A stretch of DNA of 33,913 bases from Spirochaetota bacterium (GTDB lineage Bacteria; Spirochaetota; UBA4802; JAFGJZ01), in contig JAFGJZ010000174.1 in NCBI GenBank assembly GCA_016928815.1, forward strand, positions 1 to 33,913, in the 5' to 3' direction. The notes below the pieces were generated by a model. That model was not told where the DNA came from and made no database searches. It saw only the letters and a list, made by a program, of their open reading frames with translations. Shown one piece after another: positions 25,363-33,823 of the stretch (its first letter is position 1; each line of letters starts with the position of its first letter). A program made the translations under genes and the position numbers.

Positions 25363-25647
25363 TTAATATATCTGTTTTGCTTCTGTCGAGAATACTTTGA
25401 TACCTATTCCTGTAAACTTATTTTCAAGAATATGGAGATCCTTTAAAAGTTTATTAACATTTTTATTTTCCATTACCACCATCATGCAGTTATTTACCGA
25501 CGGCCAGACATGAGTTCCCAGATGGGGTTCCCCGTTTCCTTCTCCCTGTACACCGCGGAATTTTGTATAGCCTTTGTTATACATTTTTACAAGATCAACA
25601 ATTTCTTCGTCAATGGCATTGGAATATGTAATGAACATCATTGTCAT
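25363..25647 (-). CDS. PII-like protein linked to RND efflux
   Basis: 94 residues from the chosen start. The beta-alpha-beta pattern, with GYTKFRGVQGEGNGEPHLGT and HVWPSVNNCMMVVM, matches small PII-superfamily proteins found beside RND pumps. These are ferredoxin-like trimers; a role in sensing or modulating the pump is inferred from gene neighbourhood only. The frame opens at GTG 25659 inside the pump gene, but GGGG six bases before ATG 25647 makes that start more likely, two bases after the pump stop. Confidence 0.7.
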   Translation of the reverse strand: MTMMFITYSNAIDEEIVDLVKMYNKGYTKFRGVQGEGNGEPHLGTHVWPSVNNCMMVVMENKNVNKLLKDLHILENKFTGIGIKVFSTEAKQIY

Positions 25648-25649
25648 AA

Positions 25650-28600
25650 TCAGCCCCACAGTTGCTTAATTTTAAATTTTATTCCGCTTTTAAAATCTTC
25701 AAAATATGAATATAGAACCGGTATCAGTATCAGCGTAAAAATGAAAGAAGAACTTAATCCTCCGATAACTGCATGTGCCAGAGGCATTGTCAGTTCTCCG
25801 CCTTCACCCATGCCTAAAGCCATGGGTACAAGTCCGAAAATTGTGGTAAATGTCGTCATGAGTATCGGACGCAGCCTTTTTGTACCTGCTTCAATGAGAG
25901 CACCATGTGTTGTAAAGCCTCTGGCTCTCAGTATGTTTGTGTAGTCGACGAGGACAATCGCGTTATTTACGACTATACCCGAAAGCATGAGGACTCCCAT
26001 GAAAGTAACAGCATTAAATGTCGTCCCGGTAAGTACAAGAAACACCGAAACGCCGAAAATCAGTGTCGGGATTGAAAACATTATTATGAACGGAGACCCG
26101 AGGGATTCAAACTGGGAGGCCATGATAATATATATTAACACTATCGCAAGCATCAGTGCCAGCCCCAGATCCTTAAAAGTATCCTGCATATCCTTGTATG
26201 ATCCGGTTATATTAACAAAAAAGTTTTTCGGTTTTACCAGCTTGTCGATTTTCTGCTGAATTTTATTTACTACACCGTTAAGGTCATTGGTACCTTTTGG
26301 AGTGCATTTAATGTACGTCACACGCTGCTGTTTCTTGCGTTCGATACCGGATGGTCCTTCATTGTCATTAACGGTAATCAGGTTTCCAAGAGGAACTGGT
26401 ATTCCTGCCGGTGTCATAATCTGCATTGATTTAATGTCATTAACCGTCGCACGGTCCCGCTCTCTCAGCTGAACATGGATGTCAAATTCTTTTCCTTCCA
26501 TTCTGTATGTTGTGGCAACACTGCCGGCAATATTGTTTTTAACCATGGAAGCTATCTGGGATGCATTAAGTCCTACCGATGATGTTTTGTTTCTATCTAC
26601 TGTAATTACTTTTTCAGGAAGTCCTTCCTCTCTGGAAATTGTTATGTCCGTAAGTTCGGGAATATCCTTAATGGCTGCAACAATTTCGTTGGAAAATACT
26701 GCCGCCTGATCAAAATCATATCCGTAGACCTCGATCTGTATTGAATTTCCTCCGCCAAAACTCTGGGAAGCAAGGTTGAAATTTACTTTAGCTCCGGGCA
26801 GAGCAGCTAATTCCTTTCTGAGCAGATCCTGAATTTCCTTTTCAGTTCTTTTCCTTTTACTTACAGGTTCGAAAAGAATTTCAAACTGTGCTACATGATC
26901 TGCAACTCCTCCGAATGCCGCGGCAAATCCGCCTGAAGAACCGGCTCTTCCTGATATCACCTTGTATTCTTCAGGCTGTAATACTGATTTGATCCTTTTT
27001 TCAACCTCATAAATGATACCTGCGGTTGTATTTAAATTGGTTCCAACCGGAAGTTTTACTTCAAACTGCATATGGGCGTCATCCTGTTCCGGAATAAATT
27101 CTTTTCCTATTGAAAAGATAAGAAGCATCATTCCGGCGGCAACGGCCGCAATTGAACCAAGTACGATTGATTTACGGTGCTGAAGGGCGTAATTAATTGC
27201 CACCGAATAAAGACTTTCCACTTTCCTGTAAAGATTTTCACTTCTATTGTAAATAGCGGCAAGACGCCCGGAACTGCGGTTTTCATTGAAATTGATTCTA
27301 TTTATAATCTTTGATGACAGCATAGGTACCAGAGTCAGTGCGACCAGAAGTGAACAAAGCAGTGAAAAAGAAATGGTTAATGCCATCGGTTTGAACAGCT
27401 GTCCGGCAAATCCGGAAGAAAAAAGAAACGGTACGAAAACAACAATTGTCGTAAGCGTTGATGCAGTTATTGCCATTGCCATTTCATCAGCACCTAACTT
27501 TGCAGCTTCATCGTTCCGTGCGCCTTTTTCCCTGTATCTGTATATGTTTTCAAGTATTACAATGGAGTTGTCAATAAGCATTCCAACGCCGATTGCCAGT
27601 CCACCCATACTCATCATGTTGAGTGAAATATCGAAATAGTACATTGCAATAAATGTTGCTATAATCGAAATAGGTATCGAAAGTCCGAGAATCAGGGAGG
27701 ATTTGAAGCTTCTCAGGAAAAGGAAAACAACGAATACCGCAATCAATCCTCCGATAATTGCATTTGAAATAACATTATTTATGGACTGCTCGATGTATTC
27801 CGCTGAATTGAATGCAATGCGTATGTCTATTCCTTTCGGTGCAGATTTCCGTATTTCTTCAATATCTTTCATGATGTTTCTTGATACAAGAACCGTGTTT
27901 TTATCCGACTGTTTGTTTATTCTCAATCCGACACCGTTTTCACCATTAATGCGGAAAATATCCTGAGTCTCTTTCGGTGTTTCATAAACCCGCGCAATAT
28001 CCTTGAGATAAACGGGTGTACTGTTCTTAACAGCGACAATTACATTCCGGATGTCATACAGTGATGAGAATTCACCCTTCGTTCTCAATGTATATTTTTT
28101 TGTCAGTGAATATATTTCGCCCCCGGAGATGTTCATATTTTCGATCTGAAGTATGCGGATTATTGAATCAACATTCAAACCGTATGCTTCAAGTCTGTTT
28201 TTTATCAGATCAATTCTTACTTCGTATTTTGAGCCGCCCTCGACATTCGCCGAAGCGACCCCGTCGATTTTTTCAATTGAATTTTTTAGATCATTTTCTG
28301 CATAATCCCGCAGCATCGCGCTGGATTTATCTCCGGATATGACCAGAGTCATAATCGGCATCAGGGAAACATCAAACTTGATAACAATCGGTGTTTCAGC
28401 ACCGTCTGGAAAGAATTTTTTGATTATATCAAGCCTTTCACGAAGGTCTGATACGCCTCCGGCCATGTCAGTGCCCCAGGCGAATTTCACCATAACCATG
28501 GAACTCCCTTCTTTGGAAGTTGAACTGATTTCTTCGACATTGTTTATGCCGGCAAATGATTCTTCGATCATTCTTGTTATTGATGATTCAACTTCCTTCG

Positions 28601-28766
28601 GTCCGGCTCCGGTGTAATCGGTAATTACAACAACAACCGGATAGTCAATTTCCGGGAAGAGATCCAGCGGAGTTTTGGAAAGACTGACAAATCCGAGTAC
28701 AATTATTCCAATAAAAAGCATAATTGAAGTAATTGAACGGTTTACTGACAATTCAGATAATTTCAT
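25650..28766 (-). CDS. RND efflux transporter (AcrB/HAE-type inner membrane pump)
   Basis: 1038 residues, normal for the hydrophobe/amphiphile efflux branch. An N-terminal membrane helix, a porter loop, helices 2-6 around 335-540, a second porter loop and helices 8-12 at the end are all present, with the FPEIDYP start and GMGEGGELTMPLAHAVIGGL signature. In the helix-4 motif GMLIDNSIVILENIY the second of the two AcrB aspartates is asparagine, and the helix-10 lysine is also asparagine (VVNNAIVLVDY). Both replacements are seen in a broad subgroup of these pumps, so proton coupling may differ in detail. AGAGG precedes the ATG. It lies 11 bases after the adaptor gene. Substrate cannot be predicted. 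Confidence 0.93.
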   Translation of the reverse strand: MKLSELSVNRSITSIMLFIGIIVLGFVSLSKTPLDLFPEIDYPVVVVITDYTGAGPKEVESSITRMIEESFAGINNVEEISSTSKEGSSMVMVKFAWGTDMAGGVSDLRERLDIIKKFFPDGAETPIVIKFDVSLMPIMTLVISGDKSSAMLRDYAENDLKNSIEKIDGVASANVEGGSKYEVRIDLIKNRLEAYGLNVDSIIRILQIENMNISGGEIYSLTKKYTLRTKGEFSSLYDIRNVIVAVKNSTPVYLKDIARVYETPKETQDIFRINGENGVGLRINKQSDKNTVLVSRNIMKDIEEIRKSAPKGIDIRIAFNSAEYIEQSINNVISNAIIGGLIAVFVVFLFLRSFKSSLILGLSIPISIIATFIAMYYFDISLNMMSMGGLAIGVGMLIDNSIVILENIYRYREKGARNDEAAKLGADEMAMAITASTLTTIVVFVPFLFSSGFAGQLFKPMALTISFSLLCSLLVALTLVPMLSSKIINRINFNENRSSGRLAAIYNRSENLYRKVESLYSVAINYALQHRKSIVLGSIAAVAAGMMLLIFSIGKEFIPEQDDAHMQFEVKLPVGTNLNTTAGIIYEVEKRIKSVLQPEEYKVISGRAGSSGGFAAAFGGVADHVAQFEILFEPVSKRKRTEKEIQDLLRKELAALPGAKVNFNLASQSFGGGNSIQIEVYGYDFDQAAVFSNEIVAAIKDIPELTDITISREEGLPEKVITVDRNKTSSVGLNASQIASMVKNNIAGSVATTYRMEGKEFDIHVQLRERDRATVNDIKSMQIMTPAGIPVPLGNLITVNDNEGPSGIERKKQQRVTYIKCTPKGTNDLNGVVNKIQQKIDKLVKPKNFFVNITGSYKDMQDTFKDLGLALMLAIVLIYIIMASQFESLGSPFIIMFSIPTLIFGVSVFLVLTGTTFNAVTFMGVLMLSGIVVNNAIVLVDYTNILRARGFTTHGALIEAGTKRLRPILMTTFTTIFGLVPMALGMGEGGELTMPLAHAVIGGLSSSFIFTLILIPVLYSYFEDFKSGIKFKIKQLWG

Positions 28767-28777
28767 ATTAATTGCCT

Positions 28778-29692
28778 CTAAAATTCTTCTTTGTAAACAA
28801 GAAGCTGATCACCTTCATTTACGTTTTCATGACCGAGAGTAATTATAGTATCACCGGCTGAAAGCCCGCTTTCAACAACTGCATAATTTCCGATTTCAAC
28901 CGATATTGAAACCGGAGTTTTCACGGCTTTTTTGTTTCTAACGATAAAAACAGACAGGACATCGTCCTTATCGTAAAAAAGTGAATCAACCGGAACAATC
29001 AGGACATTTCTAAGAAGCTTTGTAATAATTTCAACATCAGCGAACATGCCATGACGAAGTTCCAGACTGCTGTTTTCAATGCTGATTCTGATTTCCTGCG
29101 TTCTTGAAATCTGATTTAATACAGGACTTTTTTTATAGACAATCCCTTTGAAAATTCTGTCCGGAAATGAATTTACTGTTATTTCAGCTTCCGAACCGGA
29201 AGCTATTGTGTTTATATCCTCTTCCATTATCTGAACTACGCACTCGACATTTTTCTGGTTAACGATTTCCGCAAGAGGAGTTGCGGGGGCAACCGACATT
29301 CCGCGGTTCGCATATATTGAGGCGACGTAACCATTAATAGGAGACTGAACAGAGGCAAGCCTGAATTCCATTCCTATGACATCCCGGTCGATTTGAAAAA
29401 GAGTCTGGTTTGCCCTGACAGGATCTCCCTGCTTTACAAGTATTGTTTTTATTTTTCCAGTGACAGAAGGAAATATCTGAATAACCTCGGTGCCGATTAT
29501 GTTTCCGGTAAGTTTGACGGTCTGTTTGAGATCGGTAATTTTAGCATCCGCCGCTTTAACCGGTATTTCCTTTATTTCATTTTCAGGCTCATTGGTTTTT
29601 TTGCTGTTAATCTGGCATGATCTCAGTACAGCGACAGTAATTATGATCATAAAAGATATTATTACAACATATACAAATCTCCTTCTATTCAT
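28778..29692 (-). CDS. RND periplasmic adaptor (membrane fusion protein), short form
   Basis: 304 residues. An N-terminal hydrophobic segment (7-24) ends in LRSC, which may be a lipobox, so it could be a lipoprotein. The split lipoyl/barrel-sandwich domain is visible as SVTGKIKTILVKQGDPV and VQSPINGYVASIYANRGMSV, followed by a beta-barrel domain and a membrane-proximal domain ending in EGDQLLVY. The two lipoyl halves are joined by only ~20 residues, so the usual alpha-helical hairpin that reaches TolC is essentially missing. GGGGG before the ATG supports the start. It lies 11 bases after the TolC-type gene. Confidence 0.88.
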   Translation of the reverse strand: MNRRRFVYVVIISFMIIITVAVLRSCQINSKKTNEPENEIKEIPVKAADAKITDLKQTVKLTGNIIGTEVIQIFPSVTGKIKTILVKQGDPVRANQTLFQIDRDVIGMEFRLASVQSPINGYVASIYANRGMSVAPATPLAEIVNQKNVECVVQIMEEDINTIASGSEAEITVNSFPDRIFKGIVYKKSPVLNQISRTQEIRISIENSSLELRHGMFADVEIITKLLRNVLIVPVDSLFYDKDDVLSVFIVRNKKAVKTPVSISVEIGNYAVVESGLSAGDTIITLGHENVNEGDQLLVYKEEF

Positions 29693-29703
29693 AAATCCCC
29701 CGG

Positions 29704-31098
29704 TTAAATTTTAAGTATGGTTTTACCGACCGCTATATTCAGCTGAGATTTGGCGGTATTATAGTTATATATTGACTGGATGAGAAGTGTTCTGGCGGTA
29801 AGCAGTTTCAGATTTGCATTAATCAGCGCAGTATTGTCGATGAGTCCGTTTCTGAACTGCGTCAATGATGCAGAGTAATTTTCTCTTGCTGTTTTTATGT
29901 TGTCTATCTGTGAAAGTATTGCAAGACGTGCCGACTTCAGTCTGATAAAATCTGTTTTGACTTCAAGCTCGATCTGTCTGGTAAAATTTTCAATATCGAG
30001 TGCGCTCTGATTTTCCCTGTTTTCACTTTGTCTTTTTCTGGCATGGGACGGGTCAAAAGGGGAGAGTGCTCCCCACTGATAACTGACTCCGAAAGAAATG
30101 CTCCATGATTTCTGCCAGTCTTCGTCCGGAGCTGTCTGCAGATAGGGAAGAATGGCGTCAACGGCAGGATTGCCGGTTGAACCGGGAGATTCCTGTTCGG
30201 GATAGAAGTTTCTGGAATAATTATAATTCCCCCTTATGAAAAAGGTCGGCCAGTAATACACTGAAGAAGCTGCTGAAGTGCTGTATTCATTGGCTTCCTG
30301 AAGAGATTTTTTCTGTATAAGTTCGGGTCTGTTTTTTAAGGCTTCAGCGGTCATGTTATTAATAAATTCAGGTTCATTTTCAAGAATTTCATTCATTTCA
30401 TTTTCATCAAAAGACCCAGGATCGAAATTTATATTCAATTTGTTATCCACATTATAACCGAGATGGATATTAAGTGCCGCGGCCGCAGTATCATAGTCAT
30501 TCTGTGCGTTTATCAGCTCGGTTTTTGAATTGTTATATTCAACCTGTGCAGTTAGATAATTTAATCTGGAAAATATTCCTTTATTATAGCCTGTGAGAAC
30601 GGTCTGATAGTTTTCCAGAAGAAGCTTTGATGATTCCTGTTTAATTTTAAGATTTTCTTCTGCAAGTACGACAGCATAGTAAAGATCAATGGTGCTTTTC
30701 AGTATTGCAGACTCGGTTTGCCTGAGATTATTCACGGATGCGATATATGCCTTCCTTGACGCCTGCAGGGAATTATAGAAAAACCCCGGATTAACTGATA
30801 TTTGTGCATTTACAATATTTATTGAATATTGTTTCTCCGGCCGCATGGAACTTTCCGGATCTGAACCCATTTTTGTAACTGACGCGTCACTGCTGAGTGC
30901 CGGCCACAGCATTCCCCATGTAATATTTACATTTTCTTCAGCCTCTTTTGCCGATTCCTTAAGTATTTTGTATGAGGTGTTGTTTGCAACAGACAGATCT
31001 ATCGCCCTGCTCAGGGTAAGATCAGTTTCCTGCTGGGAAAAAATGTTGAAATTTGAAAAGAAAATCAGCAGCAATGCGATGAGATATAACCTGTTCAT
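29704..31098 (-). CDS. TolC-family outer membrane efflux protein
   Basis: 464 residues from the chosen start. A signal peptide (1 to about 22, ending NIFSQ) is followed by two tandem outer-membrane-efflux repeats, each mostly long amphipathic helices with LTLSRAIDLSVANN at the start and LINANLKLLTARTLL near the end. It would form the trimeric exit duct for the pump encoded downstream. The open frame extends to a TTG at 31116, but GGAG six bases before ATG 31098 and the signal peptide place the start there. First gene of the operon TolC-adaptor-pump-PII-like-MetH-activation-like. Confidence 0.92.
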   Translation of the reverse strand: MNRLYLIALLLIFFSNFNIFSQQETDLTLSRAIDLSVANNTSYKILKESAKEAEENVNITWGMLWPALSSDASVTKMGSDPESSMRPEKQYSINIVNAQISVNPGFFYNSLQASRKAYIASVNNLRQTESAILKSTIDLYYAVVLAEENLKIKQESSKLLLENYQTVLTGYNKGIFSRLNYLTAQVEYNNSKTELINAQNDYDTAAAALNIHLGYNVDNKLNINFDPGSFDENEMNEILENEPEFINNMTAEALKNRPELIQKKSLQEANEYSTSAASSVYYWPTFFIRGNYNYSRNFYPEQESPGSTGNPAVDAILPYLQTAPDEDWQKSWSISFGVSYQWGALSPFDPSHARKRQSENRENQSALDIENFTRQIELEVKTDFIRLKSARLAILSQIDNIKTARENYSASLTQFRNGLIDNTALINANLKLLTARTLLIQSIYNYNTAKSQLNIAVGKTILKI

Positions 31099-31122
31099 TT
31101 TGTTCTCCGGGTGCAAAATGTC

Positions 31123-31156
31123 ATTATATTTGCCGTCTGTATAATCATTATTATAC
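31123..31156 (-). promoter_or_regulatory. Efflux operon promoter with overlapping palindrome
   Basis: On the minus strand TATAAT (31128-31123) precedes the TolC-type gene by about 25 bases. The -35 region is not consensus but overlaps GTATAAT/ATTATAC, a 7-bp perfect inverted repeat with a CATT spacer (31139-31156). This placement fits a repressor or activator site. The wider gap 31099-31304 also has a possible hairpin at 31190-31223 (ACTC and CTTTGA pairing with TCAAAG and GAGT) that could end the upstream transcript. Confidence 0.5.
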
Positions 31157-31304
31157 GTTTTAATGCTGAAATTAACAAGAAAATTTTTTACTCAACTTTG
31201 AATAATTTTTATCAAAGCGGAGTATATATAAAAACTCAGTGAAAATGTGATGAAAATCCGTCTAAGTGCGGATAAGCATGGAGATGATCAGGGTCTGATA
31301 GCGG

Positions 31305-32363
31305 TTAAAAACGTATTCCCGCGCCTGTGTTTATGTAAAATGCAGAAAGACTGCCTTCATCCATAAATGTATTGGAAAGACCGGCTCCGGCCGTAAGTGT
31401 CATATGATTGAATATGAAACGGAAATCAAAGCCGGCTGCAAACACGGAATAGAAATCCTTTTTTACATTATCTGTTCCATTTGCGGCCGGATTGTCATAA
31501 TTTAGCATTGAGGTCATGCCGCATCCTGCATAAATGCTGAAGTTCATAAAATCAGCAGGTCTGAAGAAAAAATAGTAATTCAGTAAAATGGATCTTGAAT
31601 ATCCGTAAAAAACATTCGGACTGGAATCCGAATTTTCGGCATCGAAATAAACATATTTTATTCCTATGCCGCTTACGTTTATTAAAGGTATTTCCTGATA
31701 TATACCGGCATCATAAAATGAGTAGAAATATGAAACTGTTGACATGTAATCATCATCGACGCCTTTCCCCTGGCTGCCGGTGAAAGTAATCATACCGTAG
31801 CTGAATTCGAAATAGGAGCCTTTTAGAAAATTATACATTCCTTTATTGTACATTCTTTTTGTTCCGGCTGCATTGTCTTCTATTATGAATTCATTGCAGG
31901 CTTCAGAAAGCGGCTTCAGATTTTCAATAAGCAGAGAACCCTGATCGGTAATTATATCATCATTTTGAAAAAGAAATCCGGTACGGCTGCTGTAGCTGAA
32001 ACTTCTAATTAGTACTTTACCTGATTTTTCATCAATTTTATATGACCCGAAAATTATGAAATCCGCATCGGCTTTAAATTCGGGCAGTAATGCTTTTCTG
32101 GCTTCATCATCGGGTGCAATAATAATGTTTTTAACGTCATTGATCATTGGAAGAATATTAATTGTATAATTGCTGTTCTCGATTATTTCCAGTGAAATTT
32201 GATCCGGTATGATTTCAGAGAGATAATTCAGATTTTCTGCAGATTTTTCATTAATAAATTTATATATTATGACTGATTTTCTGTTTTCCTGCGCATAAAG
32301 GCTGCTGCACATTAGAATTGAAATTATTAACGGCAGTAATATATATTTTATTCTTAATTTCAT
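31305..32363 (-). CDS. Putative outer membrane protein with TolB/CsgG-like N-terminal domain
   Basis: 352 residues. A signal peptide (1 to about 25, ending LYAQ) is followed by a mixed alpha/beta domain (about 30-165; strand SVIIYKFINE, then helix, then DADFIIFGSYK) like the N-terminal fold of TolB or CsgG-type proteins. The rest (about 180-352) is beta-strand-rich with aromatic girdles and ends in AGIRF, a terminal phenylalanine typical of barrel proteins recognised by BamA. An ATG three codons upstream (32372) is directly against AGG; ATG 32363 has better spacing and begins the basic signal sequence, so I use it. It lies 30 bases after argJ. Exact role unknown. Confidence 0.7.
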   Translation of the reverse strand: MKLRIKYILLPLIISILMCSSLYAQENRKSVIIYKFINEKSAENLNYLSEIIPDQISLEIIENSNYTINILPMINDVKNIIIAPDDEARKALLPEFKADADFIIFGSYKIDEKSGKVLIRSFSYSSRTGFLFQNDDIITDQGSLLIENLKPLSEACNEFIIEDNAAGTKRMYNKGMYNFLKGSYFEFSYGMITFTGSQGKGVDDDYMSTVSYFYSFYDAGIYQEIPLINVSGIGIKYVYFDAENSDSSPNVFYGYSRSILLNYYFFFRPADFMNFSIYAGCGMTSMLNYDNPAANGTDNVKKDFYSVFAAGFDFRFIFNHMTLTAGAGLSNTFMDEGSLSAFYINTGAGIRF

Positions 32364-32393
32364 GTCATTCATCCTGCAGTAGTTTTTAATGAA

Positions 32394-33581
32394 TCAGGTC
32401 GTATATTCAGCATTAATTTTAACATAATCATAACTTAAATCAGAAGTGAGAAAAGTCCAGTTGAAATTCCCCTCATTTAAATCAATGGTAATTGTATACT
32501 CACTGTTTTTTATGACCTTTTCTGCTTCGATTATATTATGACCTAAAGGTGATCCTTTGTCAAGCAGTACAATATTATTAAACGAAATTGATATGTTATC
32601 AGGATTAAAATCTGCACCGGAATAGCCGGCCGCACATGCGATTCTTCCCCAGTTGGGATCTTCACCGAAGATAGCTGTTTTTACCAGCATTGACTGAGCT
32701 ATCGCTCTGGAACATAATCTGGCGTCATTTTCACTTTTTGCATTAATGCAGCTTATTTTAACGCATTTAGTCGCACCTTCGGCATCTTTGATAAGCATAT
32801 ATGCCAGATCGGACATTACAGCGGTAAGGGCTTCTCTGAACAGTGATAAATCATTATCATCAATGAAATAGCTGTCATTTTCCGGAGAAAGTAAAATTGC
32901 CGTGTCATTAGTGGATGTGTCACCGTCGACTGTAATTGCATTTAAAGTCGAATCTGCGGCAGCCCGGAATATTGTGTCCATTTTATCGGGTGAAACCGGA
33001 AAATCAGTAAGAATGAATGCCAGAAGAGTCGCCATGTCGGGTGCTATCATGCCGGCGCCTTTTGCAATGCCTGTTACTCTGTAATTTATATTGTCATGAC
33101 TGAACTCATATGTGCTGATTTTATTAAATGTATCGGTAGTCATTATCGCTTTTGAAAAAAAATCGGCTTTATCCGGATTTTTTCCTTCAACAAGTGCGGG
33201 AAGGGAATTTATCATTTTTTCAACAGGAAGCTGAATGCCTATTACCCCGGTGGAGCACTGTAAAATTGAACCGGATGGAATATTAAGTTTTTCCGAAAGC
33301 ACCTGATTCAGTTTAAGGGCATTTTCCATTCCCTGCGTCCCGGTAGCTGCATTTGCGTTTCCTGAATTTACCAGCACTGCCCTGATTTTGTTTTTAATAT
33401 TTGCTGAAGAAACCTTGAGGGGTGAGGCTTTAACCAGATTTTTGGTAAAAACGGCTGCGGCATTACATGGTTTCTTAGAGAAAATTAAAGCAAAATCATC
33501 TCTGTTTTTATATTTTATTTCGGCGGATACCGAATTAAATTCAAAGTTATCGTAAAAATGGTTATTGGTTTTTTTTATCAT
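32394..33581 (-). CDS. argJ: Bifunctional ornithine acetyltransferase / N-acetylglutamate synthase
   Basis: 395 residues, standard length. The self-cleavage site KGAGMIAPDMA|TLLAF is intact, with T185 as the new N-terminal nucleophile of the beta chain. SGNANAATG and the GEDPNWGRI segment near the end are also conserved. ArgJ moves the acetyl group from N-acetylornithine to glutamate in the cyclic arginine pathway; whether it also uses acetyl-CoA (bifunctional) cannot be told from sequence alone. AGGAAAA precedes the ATG. No other arginine gene is in view, so it sits apart from a typical arg cluster. Confidence 0.95.
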   Translation of the reverse strand: MIKKTNNHFYDNFEFNSVSAEIKYKNRDDFALIFSKKPCNAAAVFTKNLVKASPLKVSSANIKNKIRAVLVNSGNANAATGTQGMENALKLNQVLSEKLNIPSGSILQCSTGVIGIQLPVEKMINSLPALVEGKNPDKADFFSKAIMTTDTFNKISTYEFSHDNINYRVTGIAKGAGMIAPDMATLLAFILTDFPVSPDKMDTIFRAAADSTLNAITVDGDTSTNDTAILLSPENDSYFIDDNDLSLFREALTAVMSDLAYMLIKDAEGATKCVKISCINAKSENDARLCSRAIAQSMLVKTAIFGEDPNWGRIACAAGYSGADFNPDNISISFNNIVLLDKGSPLGHNIIEAEKVIKNSEYTITIDLNEGNFNWTFLTSDLSYDYVKINAEYTT

Positions 33582-33672
33582 GAGTTTTCCTATGTTGATA
33601 AATTCATCATTTTAAAGAATAAAATACAATTTATTTCCGCTATGATATATGTAAATTATTATTTTAATGAGT

Positions 33673-33700
33673 ATAATATTATTTCAGACATAATTGTCAG
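33673..33700 (-). promoter_or_regulatory. Candidate argJ promoter
   Basis: On the minus strand CTGACA (33700-33695) and TATTAT (33678-33673) are 16 bases apart. The 5' leader would be about 85 bases. It is in the 242-base divergent gap 33582-33823, which is very AT-rich, so chance matches are likely. Confidence 0.4.
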
Positions 33701-33751
33701 ATAAGACCGTTTCTGAATCAATAATTATTTGATTTATTTAATAAAAAATTG

Positions 33752-33780
33752 TTGATTATTAAGCATTTACTTTCTATAAA
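33752..33780 (+). promoter_or_regulatory. Candidate promoter of the STAS-domain gene
   Basis: TTGATT (33752-33757) and TATAAA (33775-33780) are separated by 17 bases. Transcription would begin near 33787, leaving room for AAGGAGG at 33806-33812 before the ATG. Confidence 0.45.
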
Positions 33781-33823
33781 GGAAGGGTGACTTTCTTTTA
33801 ACTCCAAGGAGGAATAGGGGCTG

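Noticed and set aside
25510..25944. 144-codon + strand frame opposite the RND pump end
   Set aside because: Antisense to the conserved pump and PII-like genes; no ribosome binding site or recognisable domain.
31190..31223. Intrinsic terminator after the TolB-like barrel gene
   Set aside because: The hairpin has an internal loop, a ten-base loop and no clean T run; mentioned only as a possibility in the promoter entry.
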